Below are positions 1 through 5,623 of a DNA stretch of 6,565 nucleotides, one piece after another. This stretch comes from Acidobacteriota bacterium (lineage in GTDB: Bacteria > Acidobacteriota > Holophagae > Thermotomaculales > Thermotomaculaceae), in the NCBI GenBank assembly GCA_027038695.1, contig JALWHA010000331.1:1-6565 (forward strand), in the 5' to 3' direction. The notes beneath the pieces were generated by a model, which saw only the letters and a program-made list of their open reading frames with translations, was not told where the DNA came from and ran no database searches. Position numbers and translations under genes: made by a program. Numbering within the stretch: the first letter of the stretch is position 1; the number at the start of each line of letters is the position of its first letter.

Positions 1-60
1 TTTTTTACTGTTTATTCTGTCATAATTATAGGGATAACAATGTTAGGAGTGATTTTATGA
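1..60 (+). CDS. C-terminal end of an upstream membrane protein (partial)
   Basis: Reading from base 1, the plus-strand frame is open and ends at TGA 58-60. It encodes FFTVYSVIIIGITMLGVIL, a nearly uninterrupted hydrophobic stretch that looks like a C-terminal transmembrane helix. The stop overlaps the ATG of the next gene (57-59) as ATGA, the same junction seen twice further along this gene string. This supports a real upstream gene in the same operon. Only 19 residues are visible, so the family cannot be named. Chance hydrophobicity in T-rich sequence is the alternative. Confidence 0.5.
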   Translation, partial: FFTVYSVIIIGITMLGVIL

Positions 61-947
61 AGAAAATTTTTTCGGCAATAACTTTAGTGTTAGTGTTTTT
101 GTCTTTAACCGCATGCAAAACAGAGAAGGAATACTATGAAGGCAGCGGCAAGGTAATTGCGAATATCAATGGTTACAAGTTGACTAAAGACAAGTTTGAT
201 TTGCTTGTACAATCTCTTCCACCTAATTCAAAAAAACAGTATCAGGGAGAAGAGGGGAGGAAAAAACTGCTTGACCAGTTAACAGTTCAAAAACTTCTTG
301 TTCAGGAAGCAAAGAAATTAAAACTTGACCAAAAGCCGGAATATCTGGTTAAAAAAGAAATGGACGATGATTCTCTTTTATTGCAAGAATACTACAAGTA
401 TTTGTTTGACAACTATAAGCCTGACGAAAAGGCTTTAAAGGCTTTTTATAATTCTCATCCGGAACTGTTTGCTCCCAAAGAAGAATTTGAAGCATACCAC
501 ATTCTTGTAACCCCTCAAAAAGACCAGAAGGTTTTTAATACAAAGAAATCAGATGCCAAAAACGAAGCAGAAGCACAGAAAAAATTGAAAATGATACAAA
601 AACTTTTGAAAAAAGGCGTTCCTTTTGAAAAGGTTGCAAAAGAATACTCCGAAGGCCCTTCGGCACCGAGGGGAGGTTATTTAGGCAAATTTAACCTTGG
701 AAGAATGATTCCCGAGTTTGAAAATGCGTTAAAAAAGATGAAACCGGGTGATATTAGCGGTCCTGTAAAAACAAGGTTCGGTTACCACATAATTTACCTT
801 AAAAACAGGACAAAGCCGGAACCTAAACCGTTTGATAAGCTTTCTGCTCAGGAGAAAAATCAGGTTATGCAGCAGTTTTTCAGAAACTTACTGGAAAACA
901 AAATTAAGGAGTTAAAGGCTAACGCATCTATAACGGTTCAAAAATAA
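57..947 (+). CDS. Parvulin-type peptidylprolyl isomerase lipoprotein (PpiC/PrsA-like)
   Basis: Predicted periplasmic, lipid-anchored foldase that catalyses cis-trans isomerisation of proline bonds in exported proteins. Residues 1-19 are a signal peptide ending in the lipobox LTAC, with Cys20 as the lipidated residue. Residues about 30-125 form a SurA_N-like helical chaperone region (IANINGYKLTKDKFD is the typical opening). Residues about 140-252 form the parvulin domain, with EAYHILV (His148), EYSEGPSAPRGGYLGKF and FGYHIIYL (His244). Both histidines of the parvulin active site are kept, so it is probably active. At 296 aa it is of normal length for PrsA-like proteins. The start is set by AGGAG at 45-49, seven bases before the ATG, and by the signal peptide. 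It overlaps the upstream gene by ATGA and is followed after 3 nt by a second related lipoprotein. Family call is firm; a specific gene name is not justified. Confidence 0.9.
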   Translation: MKKIFSAITLVLVFLSLTACKTEKEYYEGSGKVIANINGYKLTKDKFDLLVQSLPPNSKKQYQGEEGRKKLLDQLTVQKLLVQEAKKLKLDQKPEYLVKKEMDDDSLLLQEYYKYLFDNYKPDEKALKAFYNSHPELFAPKEEFEAYHILVTPQKDQKVFNTKKSDAKNEAEAQKKLKMIQKLLKKGVPFEKVAKEYSEGPSAPRGGYLGKFNLGRMIPEFENALKKMKPGDISGPVKTRFGYHIIYLKNRTKPEPKPFDKLSAQEKNQVMQQFFRNLLENKIKELKANASITVQK

Positions 948-950
948 TAT

Positions 951-1907
951 ATGAAAAGGTTCTTTGTTGTTGCATTTTTAACAATTTTAATAATTTCAGG
1001 GGTTTCCTGCGGCAAGAAACACAGGAAACCCCCTGTTCCCGAGAACGTAATAGCAACAATAGATAATTACTATGTTTTTCGGGATGAGTTTTTGTTTTAT
1101 TTAAACTTGAATTTTAAAGAAATCCTGGAAAAAAAGGATAATTTTATTTTATCGCGTATATTTGATGATTATTTAAAAAAAAGGATGGTTTATCTCTACC
1201 TAAAGGAAAAAAAATTGCTTCCTTCTAACGACACCATTGTTGAATATATGAAATTTCACGGTTATGACAGGATATACAAAACCCTTGATTTAAAGCATAA
1301 GAGATACTTTGTTTTCTTTATGGTATTAAGTATTAATGAAGAGGTAATGAAAAACCATATACTTAAGGACTTTGTTAAGGTGAAAGATAAAGAAGTAGAA
1401 GATTACTATAAAAACCATATAGAAGAATTTATAAAGAAAAAAACATACTGTTTTTCGAGATTTCACGGGAATTACAAGGATTTAATGAATGATGCTCGAA
1501 AATGGATAGTGAAAAAACACAGAGATGAAACCTTTATAAAATTAAGGTATAGAGACATAGATGTGGAAACTAATTGCTTTGAAGAAGACAATATTCCAGA
1601 AGAGTTTTTAAAGATCTTAAAGAAGATGAGGCCTAAGAGGGTTTCTAAAGTAATAAAATTGAAGATCGGAACAAAAGAAGATTATAATATTCTCTGGCTG
1701 AAAAAGGTTATTCCCGCAAGGAAACTAAAATTTGAAGAGGTCAGGGATATGATTTACAATAAACTTGCTATGGAAAAGTATGCAAAGAAAGAAGAAGAGA
1801 TTTACGCAATGATAAACAAAAAGTATAAGGTAACAGTTTACCCGGAAAATATACTTGTTTTTAAATACAACGGGGTATTCCCCGTTTTTAACGCGGAGGG
1901 AGAATGA
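951..1907 (+). CDS. SurA/PpiC-like lipoprotein with a degenerate isomerase domain
   Basis: Predicted lipoprotein with a signal peptide at residues 1-19, lipobox GVSC and Cys20 as anchor. The opening after the anchor (VIATIDNYYVFRDEF) and the helical region to about residue 160 match the SurA_N-like arrangement of its neighbours. Residues about 165-255 align in outline with a parvulin domain (FIKLRY, EEFLKILKKMRPKRVSKVI, EDYNILWLKK). The usual FGYHII histidine is replaced by Asn246 and no HIL motif is present, so catalysis is unlikely; a chaperone or scaffold role is inferred. The gene is very AT-rich and Lys-rich. No Shine-Dalgarno is visible before ATG 951, which lies 3 nt after the previous stop, so translation probably depends on coupling. 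Its stop overlaps the next start (ATGA). Two hairpins lie inside the gene (about 997-1035 and 1869-1886). Confidence 0.75.
   Translation: MKRFFVVAFLTILIISGVSCGKKHRKPPVPENVIATIDNYYVFRDEFLFYLNLNFKEILEKKDNFILSRIFDDYLKKRMVYLYLKEKKLLPSNDTIVEYMKFHGYDRIYKTLDLKHKRYFVFFMVLSINEEVMKNHILKDFVKVKDKEVEDYYKNHIEEFIKKKTYCFSRFHGNYKDLMNDARKWIVKKHRDETFIKLRYRDIDVETNCFEEDNIPEEFLKILKKMRPKRVSKVIKLKIGTKEDYNILWLKKVIPARKLKFEEVRDMIYNKLAMEKYAKKEEEIYAMINKKYKVTVYPENILVFKYNGVFPVFNAEGE
997..1035 (+). repeat. Strong inverted repeat (mRNA hairpin) at the lipobox codons
   Basis: GGGGTTTCCTG at 999-1009 is perfectly complementary to CAGGAAACCCC at 1022-1032, giving an 11-bp stem with a 12-nt loop. With one bulged C (1033) the stem extends by two pairs to 997-1035. 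It starts 46 nt into the second lipoprotein gene and covers codons for the end of the signal peptide and the anchor Cys. A GC-rich stem of this length is striking in such AT-rich sequence. No T-tract follows, so it is not a typical terminator. A role in pausing or mRNA stability is inference. Confidence 0.7.
1869..1886 (+). terminator. Terminator-like hairpin inside the gene, just before surA
   Basis: AACGGGG (1869-1875) and CCCCGTT (1880-1886) form a perfect 7-bp stem with the loop TATT. The T-run at 1885-1889 begins within the stem and extends three bases past it, ending in A. This resembles a short intrinsic terminator but sits within the last codons of the second lipoprotein gene, nine bases before the surA Shine-Dalgarno. 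It could reduce read-through into surA, act as an RNA-processing or stability element, or be incidental. The structure is seen directly; the function is not. Confidence 0.4.
1895..1899 (+). promoter_or_regulatory. Shine-Dalgarno of surA-like gene
   Basis: GGAGG lies four bases before ATG 1904, inside the last codons of the preceding lipoprotein gene. It is the strongest ribosome-binding site of the string and fixes this start. It may give surA independent re-initiation despite the ATGA overlap. Confidence 0.75.
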
Positions 1908-2869
1908 AAAAAATTGCTTATATGCTTTGCTTTTTGATCTTTTTCGGGTCACAGGCTAAGATAATAGACAAAATTGCCATAATTGTTAACAATCGTGCAG
2001 TAACTTACCATGACCTTGAAAAACTATATCAGGTTAGGTCTTCTGATCTTTATCGCAAGTACACAGGGAAAGAACTGGGAGAAAAACTAAAAGAATTGAA
2101 GAAAGGTGTAATTGATGACAAATTAAATGAGTTACTTTTGCTTGAAAAGGCATCTCAGGAAGGTATAACCATTACTGACGAGATGATGGACAACTTTATA
2201 AAAGGATTAATGAAGCAGAACAATATTGAGACTGAAGAGCAGTTTAACAATGTCTTAATGCAGCAGATGGGGATGACTTTAAAAGAGTTTAAAGAGGTTC
2301 AAAAAACCCAGTACATTGCAAGGACTGTTATTCAGCAGTTTGTGATCAACAAAATTGTTATAGACGAGGCTGAGATCAGGGCATACTATGACGAGCATAT
2401 TAAGGATTACCAGACCCCGTTTACCTATTCTATTCAGGAAATTGTTTTAAACTATGATTTTTCAACCAAAGTTTTTGTTGAACGAAGAGCGAAATCAATT
2501 TTAGAGGACCTTCGTTCAGGCAAGGTGGATTTTTCCACGGCTGTTTCCCTATATTCCGAATCAAGCTCAAAGGAATTAAACGGAGAATTGAAAAACCTTA
2601 AATTAGGAGATTTAAACAAGAAATTGGAAGATGCCGCTATGAAATTAAAGGTAGGTGAAGTTGCTGAAGTGGAACTACCTGATGCAATTCACATAATAAA
2701 ACTTTTAGAAAAAAATGAACCTAAACCGCTACCATTTGACAGTGTTAAGGCAAAAATTGAAGACAAATTAAGGCAGCCGTTAATACAGGATAGAATTGAC
2801 AAGTTTATGAAAGAATTAAAAAACATTTATTATGTAAGGGTTGATGTTAAACCGGAAGAATTAAAATGA
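1904..2869 (+). CDS. surA: SurA-like periplasmic chaperone / peptidylprolyl isomerase
   Basis: Predicted periplasmic chaperone that guides unfolded outer-membrane proteins after Sec export. Residues 1-18 are a cleavable signal peptide (cut likely after GSQA) with no lipobox Cys, so the product should be soluble, unlike its two lipoprotein neighbours. IDKIAIIVNNRAVTYHDLEK (about 21-40) is the classic SurA_N opening, and the helical chaperone domain runs to about 150. A single PpiC-like domain covers about 170-270; Escherichia coli SurA has two, and 321 aa suits the one-domain form. In the parvulin domain the second histidine is kept (His263, AIHIIKLLE), but the first HIL position reads QEI, and the GGxLG segment is degenerate, so isomerase activity is doubtful. 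The final segment (PFDSVKAKIEDKLRQ) matches the C-terminal helix that completes the chaperone core. ATGA overlaps join it to the genes on both sides. The symbol reflects family, not proven orthology. Confidence 0.85.
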   Translation: MKKIAYMLCFLIFFGSQAKIIDKIAIIVNNRAVTYHDLEKLYQVRSSDLYRKYTGKELGEKLKELKKGVIDDKLNELLLLEKASQEGITITDEMMDNFIKGLMKQNNIETEEQFNNVLMQQMGMTLKEFKEVQKTQYIARTVIQQFVINKIVIDEAEIRAYYDEHIKDYQTPFTYSIQEIVLNYDFSTKVFVERRAKSILEDLRSGKVDFSTAVSLYSESSSKELNGELKNLKLGDLNKKLEDAAMKLKVGEVAEVELPDAIHIIKLLEKNEPKPLPFDSVKAKIEDKLRQPLIQDRIDKFMKELKNIYYVRVDVKPEELK

Positions 2870-3129
2870 GGTTAGACCTTTTTTTAAAGAAGGTGCTTAT
2901 AATCAAAAGAAGAACATTATCCCAGGAGTTAATAAAATCGGGAAGGGTATTTGTTAATGGCAATATTGCTAAAGCGGGAAAAGATATTAAAGAAGGGGAC
3001 ATCATTACTTTTCCCTTAAGAAGGAGAAGGCTAACAATCAAGGTTAAAGAAATACCTATAGGAAATGTAAAAAAAGGTAATGAATTGAATTATTACGAAG
3101 TTTTAAAAGAGGAGAGAACTGATGGATAA
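2866..3129 (+). CDS. rqcP: S4-domain RNA-binding protein, RqcP (YabO)/Hsp15-like
   Basis: Cytoplasmic 87-residue protein. Residues 1-46 are an S4 RNA-binding fold: MRLDLFLKKVLIIKRRT, then LIKSGRVFVNGNIAKAGKDIKEGD. The length and the end of the protein (YYEVLKEER) resemble Bacillus YabO/RqcP, about 86 aa, more than the longer E. coli Hsp15. RqcP and Hsp15 bind 50S subunits blocked by peptidyl-tRNA. RqcP works with RqcH in adding alanine tails to stalled chains; this is family knowledge. GGAAG at 2854-2858, seven bases before the ATG, is a weak ribosome-binding site. The start overlaps the surA stop (ATGA) and the end overlaps the next gene by 8 nt. Family is firm; RqcP rather than another small S4 protein is likely but needs an rqcH in the genome. 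Confidence 0.75.
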   Translation: MRLDLFLKKVLIIKRRTLSQELIKSGRVFVNGNIAKAGKDIKEGDIITFPLRRRRLTIKVKEIPIGNVKKGNELNYYEVLKEERTDG

Positions 3130-4084
3130 CCATATTTTAATAAAAGACTTAAAGCCTGATTCAAGGGTTGAGGATATTTACCTTTTAAAGCTGATCGGAT
3201 TAAGGGACAAGAAAAACGGCGGACAGTACCTTTTGCTAAAACTCTCCGATATGAGCGGAGAGATAATGGGAATGATGTGGGACAAGATAAGCGGAGTGAT
3301 AGATAAAGTTAAACCCGGTGATTTTGTTAAAGTAAAATTCAGGGTACAGGTTTACAATAACAACCTGCAGGCGATAGTTTCAAGGATTGAAAAGGTTGAA
3401 GAAAGCGATGTGGAAAATGCCGAAATCTTCTTCCCCTCTTCCGAAATTCCCGCAGATAAACTGTATGAAAAAATAGTGGCATTTGCTGAAGAAAAAATTG
3501 AGAACAAATATATAAAAGAATTGGTGATGAGAGTGTACAAAGAGCCTGAGATTAAGCCTATGCTTTTAAAAGCGCCTGCTGCAAAATCTCTTCACCATGC
3601 CTATAGAGGCGGTTATCTTGAGCATGTTTACGGTTTGTTAAGGCTTGCCGAAAAGATTTGCGAAATCTACCCCTTTATAAACAGAGACCTTGTTTATACG
3701 GGGATTTTATTTCACGACATAGGCAAACTCTGGGAATTGTCCTACCAAAGGGATTTTAACTACACCACGGAAGGCAGGCTTTTAGGCCACATAGCAATTG
3801 AGTATGAATTTGTTACCGATAAAATAAAAGAGATCCCTGATTTTCCTGAAAATTACAAACTACACCTTCAGCACATAATATTATCCCACCACGGAGAATT
3901 GGAATTCGGTTCACCTAAAAGGCCGAAAACACCTGAGGCTTTGCTTGTGGCAACAATAGACAACCTTGATGCAAAGATGAATGCAATGAAAAAGGCAATA
4001 GATACTGACACTCCATCTGACCACCCCGATTGGACACCCTTTCTCCCGATGTTTGAAAGGGTAATCTTCAAAAAAAGACCCTAA
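3122..4084 (+). CDS. yhaM: OB-fold and HD-domain 3'-5' exoribonuclease, YhaM family
   Basis: Predicted cytoplasmic 3'-5' exoribonuclease. Residues about 15-92 form an OB-fold nucleic-acid-binding domain (LLLKLSDMSGEIMGMMWD and VKVKFRVQVYNNNLQAIVSRI). Residues about 155-290 form the HD metal-dependent domain: HHAYRGGYLEHV (His168), LFHDIGK (His198-Asp199), LGHIAIEYE (His223), LSHHGELEFGSP (His256-His257) and ATIDNLDAKM (Asp280), so the metal ligands look complete. Length (320 aa), domain order and the SHHG..EFGSP....EALL..DNLDA signature closely follow Bacillus YhaM (about 314 aa). AGGAG at 3110-3114, seven bases before ATG 3122, sets the start, which overlaps the S4 gene by 8 nt. It is the last gene of the plus-strand string. 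The symbol denotes the family. Confidence 0.88.
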   Translation: MDNHILIKDLKPDSRVEDIYLLKLIGLRDKKNGGQYLLLKLSDMSGEIMGMMWDKISGVIDKVKPGDFVKVKFRVQVYNNNLQAIVSRIEKVEESDVENAEIFFPSSEIPADKLYEKIVAFAEEKIENKYIKELVMRVYKEPEIKPMLLKAPAAKSLHHAYRGGYLEHVYGLLRLAEKICEIYPFINRDLVYTGILFHDIGKLWELSYQRDFNYTTEGRLLGHIAIEYEFVTDKIKEIPDFPENYKLHLQHIILSHHGELEFGSPKRPKTPEALLVATIDNLDAKMNAMKKAIDTDTPSDHPDWTPFLPMFERVIFKKRP

Positions 4085-4088
4085 AAAG

Positions 4089-4106
4089 GGAATAAAAGGA
4101 ATAAAA
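4089..4106 (+). repeat. Two tandem GGAATAAAA copies
   Basis: GGAATAAAA occurs twice back to back (4089-4097 and 4098-4106) in a purine-rich tract directly after the yhaM stop. No function is apparent; it may be slippage at the edge of the mobile-element scar. Confidence 0.5.
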
Positions 4107-4121
4107 GATAAGGAAAGTGTC

Positions 4122-4142
4122 TGTCCTGAAACAAGTGGACAC
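4122..4142. repeat. Left terminal inverted repeat of the IS remnant
   Basis: Begins TGTCCTGAAAC and ends GTGGACAC. It matches the right end at the TGTCC tip and the inner GACAC, but is about five bases shorter in the middle, so it may be decayed. It also holds a short self-complementary element (TGTCC 4122-4126 with GGACA 4137-4141). Confidence 0.5.
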
Positions 4143-4179
4143 TCTTTGATGGTTAATATACACATTTTCATGTACCATG

Positions 4180-4575
4180 TCAGTTCAGTATCCAGTTTAC
4201 TCTTTCCGCCAGCATATTTTCGTAGCAGTGGTTTTCTGCAGTCATGTTGATCTTTCCCCTTTGTGTTTTAGCTTCTTCGGGTATTGAGTTTGGCTTCTTT
4301 CGTCTGGATGGCAAATAAGGTTTTGTGTATTTTTTAACCCTTTTAACACCTTTTATAGCTTTTATGTGTCCTATTGTTTCAAGGTTGTCGTTTATTTCAT
4401 TGCCTACTATTTGTCTTTAGTGTAAATTTGTTATTAATGATAGATAGAGATAGTCCTGTGCCGTTTTTATGTAGGTTAAGTTGCCTGTATGTCTGGTGGA
4501 TGTGTTAGTTCTTTCAATTTCTTTTACCATATACTTTTTGAACTCTTCATTATAACAAATGTGAGTCTTTTCCAT
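4180..4575 (-). pseudogene. IS3-family transposase remnant (OrfA start joined to OrfB end)
   Basis: Read on the minus strand from ATG 4575-4573, the frame begins MEKTHICYNEEFKKYMVKEI. This resembles the OrfA opening of IS3-family elements (YSEEFKKEVV type). It meets TAA at 4417-4419 after 52 residues, then stays open in the same frame to TGA 4180-4182. The later part contains INMTAENHCYENMLAERVN, which resembles the OrfB stretch around the last acidic residue of the DDE triad (typically MTxxGNPYDNAxAERVN). The other two catalytic acids and the OrfA helix-turn-helix/leucine-zipper are missing. The product is therefore an inactive fusion produced by large internal deletion. A further shifted frame beyond the stop (HENVYINHQRV, about 4172-4140) may be the C-terminal YN..R.H region. 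Not functional as it stands. Confidence 0.65.
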
Positions 4576-4600
4576 TTTTCTTCCTGTCTTCAGGTTTTTG

Positions 4601-4626
4601 GTGTCAACCTATTTCGTAACGGGACA
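4601..4626. repeat. Right terminal inverted repeat of the IS remnant
   Basis: On the plus strand it starts GTGTCAACC and ends ACGGGACA. Its reverse complement shares the TGTCC tip and inner GACAC with the left end. It lies 25 bases upstream of the transposase-remnant ATG, the expected place for the OrfA-proximal end of an IS3-type element. Confidence 0.55.
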
Positions 4627-4785
4627 ATCCCTGTATATCCTTTTAATTCTACTAAATTTTTGTGACAAACAATAAATTGTTTATGAAATTTTTCAGTTTC
4701 TTTGAAATCTTTTGGTGGTAAAGGTGAAGGTTTTAAATAGTTTATCAGCAATATAATTTTCCTTGTTTATTTTTGTCTTTTTCAT
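4627..4785 (-). pseudogene. Fragment resembling the N-terminus of a Fic-family protein
   Basis: On the minus strand, ATG 4785-4783 opens MKKTKINKENYIADKLF. A one-base shift near 4740-4750 then gives a frame reading LINYLKPSPLPPKDFKETEK, followed by HKNLVELKGYTGIVP, which runs into the IS right end at 4626. The proline-rich LPP followed by a helix and LxELKGxxxxIPN is typical of the region just before the Fic domain (AMP-transferase or related). The catalytic HPFxxGN region is absent, and no continuation is seen beyond the left IS end, so only the first 50 or so codons remain. It lies 18 nt downstream of xdhC in the same direction and has no clear ribosome-binding site. The identification is by eye from a short stretch and is tentative. 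Confidence 0.4.
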
Positions 4786-4803
4786 ATATTTTGGCTAATT
4801 ATT

Positions 4804-5622
4804 TTATAATTGGTTGTTGGAGAATGCAATTGTGGTGAGGTTGTTTTTTATCGCTATGAGTTGGGCGGTTATGGATACCGCTATTTCGGAAGGGGTTTTT
4901 GACTGAATTGGAAAGCCTATCGGGGCATAGACTTTTTTTAGCAATTCTTTTTCAATCCCTTCCTCAATTAACTGCTTGAATACCTCGTTTACCTTGTGAA
5001 GGCTTCCCATCATTCCGAGGTATTTTAGTTCAATTTTTACAAGTTGCTTTAAGACTTCTTTGTCGTGGCTGTGTTTTGGGGTCATTATTACAACATAGTC
5101 GGATTTCTTGAATTTTATCTCTTTTGTTAAATTTGAGTATTCAATGGAAAGGGTTTTGTGGGCAAAGGGGTGTTTTTCTGTGCATGCCCATTCTTTCCTT
5201 TCGTCTATGACGCATACGAAAAACCCGCATTTTGAGGCAAGTTCAGACAATTCAACAGCGCAGTGGCCTCCCCCGATTATGTATAGGTTTTCCTTTGTGT
5301 GCAGAGGCTCAACAAATACTTCCACTATGCCGCCGCATATTGAGTCAATGTCTATTGAATGTTTCAGGTTTTTTATGGATTTGCCTGTAAGGTTAAAGGT
5401 GAAGGTTGTGGGTTTTTCTATCTTTCCCTCTTTCACAAGTTTTATTACCTCAAACTCAACCTCTCCCCCGCCTATTGTCCCTTCAGTCTTTCCGTCGGAA
5501 AAGATTATCATTTTTGCCCCCGCTCTGCAGGATGTTATCCCCTTTGTCTTTGTGATTATTGCGAAATAACTTTCCCTGTTTTCCTCTTTAAGTTTTGAGA
5601 TAAGGCTGAACAGGTTGTCCAT
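4804..5622 (-). CDS. xdhC: XdhC/CoxI-family molybdenum cofactor insertion factor
   Basis: Cytoplasmic accessory protein that binds molybdenum cofactor, supports its sulfuration and delivers it to xanthine dehydrogenase-type enzymes; it is not a subunit of the final enzyme. Residues about 5-105 are the XdhC/CoxI N-terminal domain, with RAGAKMIIF, EGTIGGGEVE and ICGGIVEVFVEP; Cys96 is in the conserved CGG. Residues about 112-255 are the Rossmann-like XdhC_C domain: YIIGGGHCAVELSELA (nucleotide-binding glycine loop), VIDER, YVVIMTPKHSHDKEVL, YLGMMGSLHK and the C-terminal signature PIGFPIQSKTPSEIAVSITAQLIA. At 272 aa it is of usual length and looks intact. ATG 5622 follows the xdhB-type stop after one base, and AGGGGG, encoded by the last codons of that gene, is the ribosome-binding site, so translation is coupled. 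Downstream lies the Fic/IS scar; no terminator is evident. Confidence 0.92.
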   Translation of the reverse strand: MDNLFSLISKLKEENRESYFAIITKTKGITSCRAGAKMIIFSDGKTEGTIGGGEVEFEVIKLVKEGKIEKPTTFTFNLTGKSIKNLKHSIDIDSICGGIVEVFVEPLHTKENLYIIGGGHCAVELSELASKCGFFVCVIDERKEWACTEKHPFAHKTLSIEYSNLTKEIKFKKSDYVVIMTPKHSHDKEVLKQLVKIELKYLGMMGSLHKVNEVFKQLIEEGIEKELLKKVYAPIGFPIQSKTPSEIAVSITAQLIAIKNNLTTIAFSNNQL

Positions 5623-5623
5623 T

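Larger units (their letters stand above)
4122..4626 (-). mobile_element. Internally deleted IS3-family-like element (about 505 bp)
   Basis: The left end begins TGTCCTGAAAC and runs to GTGGACAC at 4142. The right end, read on the minus strand from 4626, begins TGTCCCGTTACG and runs to GGTTGACAC. Both start with TG and share TGTCC at the tip and GACAC inside, as IS3-family terminal repeats often do. Between them lies a minus-strand transposase remnant of about 130 codons. A complete IS3-family element is usually 1.2-1.5 kb, so most of the interior is gone. No clear target-site duplication is visible (TGTC on the left, ATCC on the right), consistent with age or a deletion next to the left end. 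A full-length relative elsewhere could mobilise such a copy in trans, but this is inference. Family assignment rests on the protein motifs and the ends. Confidence 0.65.

Noticed and set aside
1..40. Promoter upstream of the first isomerase gene
   Set aside because: TATAAT-like bits such as CATAAT occur but no properly spaced -35 element is present, and the region appears to be coding sequence of an upstream gene.
1725..1952. Minus-strand open frame of 75 codons
   Set aside because: It lies antisense across the end of the second lipoprotein gene and the surA start. Its composition is explained by AT-rich coding on the other strand, and it shows no recognisable domain.
4079..4090. CCCTAAAAAGGG after yhaM as a terminator
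   Set aside because: Only three GC pairs with a six-base loop, followed by A-rich rather than T-rich sequence.
4116..4147. AGTGTC...GACACT followed by CTTT as the terminator of the plus-strand operon
   Set aside because: The pairing is explained by the structure of the IS left end and the T-run is short and interrupted. A secondary terminator role cannot be excluded but is not supported.
3911..4171. Minus-strand open frame of 86 codons
   Set aside because: Mostly antisense to the conserved HD domain of the YhaM-like gene; the first part overlaps the IS left end. No coherent protein family is visible.
4797..4811. Palindrome AATTAT-TTT-ATAATT at the xdhC stop as a terminator or operator
   Set aside because: Arms are only A and T, the stem would be very weak and it overlaps the stop codon; chance is likely in such AT-rich sequence.
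5108..5569. Plus-strand open frame of 153 codons
   Set aside because: Antisense to xdhC, whose conserved motifs span the same bases. The long frame is a by-product of the codon use of xdhC.
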